From contig NZ_JAJAVQ010000004.1 in assembly GCF_020531985.1 (NCBI RefSeq), forward strand, positions 248,001 through 312,000: DNA of 64,000 nt, in the 5' to 3' direction. Made by a program: the position numbers and the translations under genes. The stretch is from Rheinheimera aquimaris. Lineage in GTDB: Bacteria; Pseudomonadota; Gammaproteobacteria; Enterobacterales; Alteromonadaceae. Position 1 is the first letter of the stretch. The number at the start of each line of letters is the position of its first letter. Below are positions 61,701 to 64,000 of this stretch, piece by piece. The notes below the pieces were generated by a model. That model was not told where the DNA came from, made no database searches, and saw only the letters and a list, made by a program, of their open reading frames with translations.

Positions 61701-62858
61701 TTAGTGTTTATTCTGTTTATCTGAAGCTGCTTTTTTATCGCTGCTGTTAGCAGCGGCTTTATCTTTATCGTCAGATGTCACTGACGTGAAATCAATAATA
61801 TCCTCCACCCGCATCTGGTAAGCCTTTATAAAAGCGTTGTAGAACAGCCCACCTATCGCTTTTAATACTGAGGTATCCGGTGAACTAATATCACCCTGTA
61901 TCGGGATCCTTGTCGCTATCAGCTTCTCATCGTCATTTTCAAACAGCTCGGCCAGTGCCGCAGACAGTGCCTCAATAAACAGCTGTAGGGGGTTATCGTC
62001 GCCTTTTATCACATCGTTAACCACATCTTCTTTCCAGGAGAACACTTCAAGCTGATAAATGCCAGCCTTAACATAGCCATTCACCTGGCCTTTATCACTG
62101 GCCAGTTCGGCTGCCAGCTCAAACTCACCGGCTTCAACATCAAAAGGGGCATAAATTTTTACAATGCTATCAGTTACTTTTGTAGGTAGCTTTTCCATTT
62201 GCATATTGATGTCAAAACTGGGCTTTTTCACGTTAGGGTTAAACTTGCCGCGGATAAAAAACGGTGCGCTGCCGCCTACAGTTCCTTCAAGGTCGATGTC
62301 GGTTAGCAGCTCAGACTCGGCGTCATTATGTAAATTACGTACCTCGCCCTGTACGTCGCTTAAAATCAGCTCGCCCAGCACATCTTTGGCAATGGCGTTA
62401 AACTCAATACGGCCGTCATACAGCGACAGCTTATCGATAGAAAACAGCGTTAAGTCATTCGCCAGGCCAATCCAGGTACGCTCATCCAGCACGGCATCTT
62501 CGGTAATATCGGTTTGGTCGGTGCGGTCCAGTGCCATTATTACCGGTTTATAAAACTCCATCGTGGTAACTATTTCACCTTTTAGCAGCTTGGCCCACGA
62601 CAGCTGTAAACTCAGGCGCTCGGTAGAAAACAGCGGCAGCTTGCCTTTGTCATTGTGCTGAAAAATTTCGATTTGCTTTATATCGTAACCACCGCGCCAC
62701 AATGCTAAATCGATATCCTGCACATGGCCGCTAATACCCTGCTGGCGCTGCAGCAGTGAATTGACGTACCACACCATGGCTTCAGGCGCAGCGATGCGCG
62801 CTACCAGTGAAAGCAGTAAAATGGCGATGGTTATTTTGACCGGTTTGTTTAATGTCAT
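61701..62858 (-). CDS. DUF748 AsmA-like protein
   Basis: 385 residues. N-terminal membrane anchor (TIAILLLSLVARIAAPEAMVWYV), then an extended beta-rich periplasmic domain (LQRQQGISGHVQDIDLALWRGGYDIKQIEIF, in parts) of the DUF748 family. It ends with a Lys/Asp/Ser-rich tail. DUF748 proteins are AsmA-like and are thought to bridge or influence outer-membrane lipid transport. First gene of the DUF748-mlaA-RND operon (31 bases to mlaA). Confidence 0.85.
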   Translation of the reverse strand: MTLNKPVKITIAILLLSLVARIAAPEAMVWYVNSLLQRQQGISGHVQDIDLALWRGGYDIKQIEIFQHNDKGKLPLFSTERLSLQLSWAKLLKGEIVTTMEFYKPVIMALDRTDQTDITEDAVLDERTWIGLANDLTLFSIDKLSLYDGRIEFNAIAKDVLGELILSDVQGEVRNLHNDAESELLTDIDLEGTVGGSAPFFIRGKFNPNVKKPSFDINMQMEKLPTKVTDSIVKIYAPFDVEAGEFELAAELASDKGQVNGYVKAGIYQLEVFSWKEDVVNDVIKGDDNPLQLFIEALSAALAELFENDDEKLIATRIPIQGDISSPDTSVLKAIGGLFYNAFIKAYQMRVEDIIDFTSVTSDDKDKAAANSSDKKAASDKQNKH

Positions 62859-63068
62859 GCTGTTGTTATGCCCTGACTAATGCGCCGCTATTGGCTTGCA
62901 GCTTATTCAGACTACGCAGCAAAGATCATTCCAGTTGTAGGCCGATTTTAAGCTTTTGAAATATATTGATTTTATCTGGGTTGGGGCAGGGCGTAGCGCT
63001 AAAGTATTGTAGCAGTGGGCTATTTTTACCCACCGGCTATGTAAAACTGACATAGTGCTGGCAGGCAT

Positions 63069-63101
63069 AAAAACAAAAGGCCAGCATTACTGCTGGCCTT
63101 T
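63069..63101 (-). terminator. Terminator of ssrA
   Basis: Eleven-base stem AAAGGCCAGCA / TGCTGGCCTTT with a TTAC loop. On the minus strand it is followed by a T-rich run broken by one G. It starts seven bases after the CCA end of tmRNA. Confidence 0.92.
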
Positions 63102-63107
63102 GCTAGG

Positions 63108-63468
63108 TGGTGGAGCTGGCGGGAGTTGAACCCGCGTCCGAAAAACCTACATCGTCGGTACTACATGCTTAGCACATTCATTTAGTTAACCCTATGAGCG
63201 CCGAATGGCAGGCTATCGTCGGGCGAGCCTGATTGGTTTTAACGTTTTGTCTCCAGGCGAAGACGCGACGCGATCCTGTTAGGGGTGATCTTCCAGAGTC
63301 TCAGCTTACAGGCATGCGTGAGGGGAAGAGCTATCTACTGCTTATTAGGCAGCGATTGCGTAAGTTTCGTCGTTTGCGACTATTTAATTGAGGCTTTTTT
63401 ACGAGGCCTACCTCACCTCGGCATGCACCTAAGAGTTCGTGAATCCCGTCGAATCCAGAATCAGCCCC
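63108..63468 (-). ncRNA. ssrA: tmRNA (SsrA)
   Basis: 361 bases on the minus strand, from GGGGCTGATTCTGGATTCGA (5' end) to the acceptor stem and CCA (GGTTCAACTCCCGCCAGC then TCCACCA). The E. coli form is 363 bases. The tag reading frame is at 63377-63342: GCA AAC GAC GAA ACT TAC GCA ATC GCT GCC and two TAA stops, giving the tag (A)ANDETYAIAA, which ends in the AA degron recognised by ClpXP. tmRNA with SmpB rescues stalled ribosomes; smpB is the neighbour. Confidence 0.97.
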
Positions 63469-63610
63469 GAATTCTGTGGTGTTACACTTACACTTCAGTG
63501 TTTGGCTATTGTACGCAGCTCACTGTGGTTACACAAGCTAGCATTGTCTGATAGCACATTTTAACGACATAACCTTAGATGGGGTTATGCCGATAAAGTT
63601 TCAAGGGCAC

Positions 63611-64000
63611 TCAGCGTTTAGAGTGCTTCATCATCCGTTCTTTTTCGCGTGACCAGTCTCTGTCTTTAATATCATCACGCTTATCAAAGCTTTTCTTACC
63701 CTTCGCCAGATGAAACTCCAGTTTTACCCAACAGGCTTTCCAATACATAGCCGTGGCAACCAGCGTATAGCCTTCGCGCTCTTTCAAACCAATCAGCTTG
63801 TTAAGCTCGCGTTTGTGCAACAGCAGTTTACGGCTGCGCTCTGGGTCACATACCACGTGGGTTGAAGCGCTGTTTAATGGCTGAATTTGTGCACCCAGCA
63901 AAAAGGCTTCGCCGTGGTGCAAAATAACGTAAGAGTCAGACAAGTTTACCTTGCCCTCGCGGATACTCTTCAGCTCCCAGCCCTGCAGGGCTACGCCGGC
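63611..64000 (-). CDS. smpB: SmpB, tmRNA-binding protein (5' end outside window)
   Basis: The frame is open to the end of the window and shows [20 protein letters not shown], then [17 protein letters not shown] and the C-terminal [17 protein letters not shown]. The last part is the helix that enters the mRNA channel of the ribosome. About 129 residues are present out of roughly 160, so the N-terminus is missing. SmpB delivers tmRNA to stalled ribosomes; the ssrA gene lies 142 bases downstream on the same strand, a common arrangement. Confidence 0.97.
   Translation of the reverse strand, partial: AGVALQGWELKSIREGKVNLSDSYVILHHGEAFLLGAQIQPLNSASTHVVCDPERSRKLLLHKRELNKLIGLKEREGYTLVATAMYWKACWVKLEFHLAKGKKSFDKRDDIKDRDWSREKERMMKHSKR

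Noticed and set aside
63285-63551. 88-codon plus-strand frame within the tmRNA region
   Set aside because: It is opposite the ssrA gene and explained by the structured RNA.

Overview
The window is a contiguous piece of a gammaproteobacterial chromosome. Gene order (tadA-mltF-purL; rpsT/murJ-ribF-ileS-lspA-fkpB-ispH followed by type IV pilus minor pilin genes, as in Pseudomonas) and protein flavour (cryptochrome cluster, ZrgA-type zinc protein, MlaA next to an RND permease) suggest a marine or aquatic Alteromonadales/Chromatiaceae relative such as Rheinheimera or Arsukibacterium. This placement is an inference from protein character, not from a search. No insertion sequence, prophage, CRISPR array, tRNA or rRNA was seen. 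The only structural RNA gene is tmRNA at the right end.

Layout. 1-4.8 kb: end of alr, an unknown coiled-coil protein, cheX, zur, two tandem PspB-like membrane proteins, tadA, an untracked 54-residue basic protein, and mltF. 4.9-9.8 kb: purL and an M15-type peptidase. 9.8-12.6 kb: a translationally coupled pair, an acetyl-CoA hydrolase/GNAT fusion and a histone-deacetylase-like amidohydrolase. 12.6-17.6 kb: OmpW, a DUF3300 protein, a probable ornithine-lipid synthase (OlsF type) and an LpxH-like phosphoesterase. 17.7-23.3 kb: a hydroxyacid dehydrogenase, a GNAT, a 38-residue membrane protein with its own promoter and operator-like palindrome, smrA, small membrane proteins, an M28 peptidase, an orphan receiver and a thiol-type ArsR regulator. 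23.4-31.1 kb: rpsT, murJ, ribF, ileS, lspA, fkpB, ispH.

31.2-43.0 kb is the most interesting stretch. An AlgZ/AlgR-type pair sits directly upstream of a complete minor pilin/adhesin operon (fimT-pilV-pilW-pilX-pilY1-pilE). A second, diverged set in the same order follows at once: pilV-pilW-pilX, a short PilY1-like protein without the von Willebrand domain, pilE, and a convergent fimT. This looks like two alternative priming/tip complexes for one pilus machine.

43.0-64 kb: nadE, glnB, a transglutaminase/TPR lipoprotein, a second M28 peptidase, and an operon of three different photolyase/cryptochrome proteins. Then comes a zinc module: zrgA behind a close match to a Zur box, a DUF3299 protein, and a LolD/MacB-like ABC transporter. 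It is followed by an orphan GAF histidine kinase, a DUF1543 protein, an orphan exosortase-system-type acyltransferase, and an ohrR/ohr pair with a palindromic operator. The window closes with a lipid-trafficking operon (DUF748-mlaA-RND permease), ssrA and the 3' part of smpB.

Start codons were moved inside the longest reading frame wherever a Shine-Dalgarno sequence or family length favoured it. Each such choice is stated in the entry.
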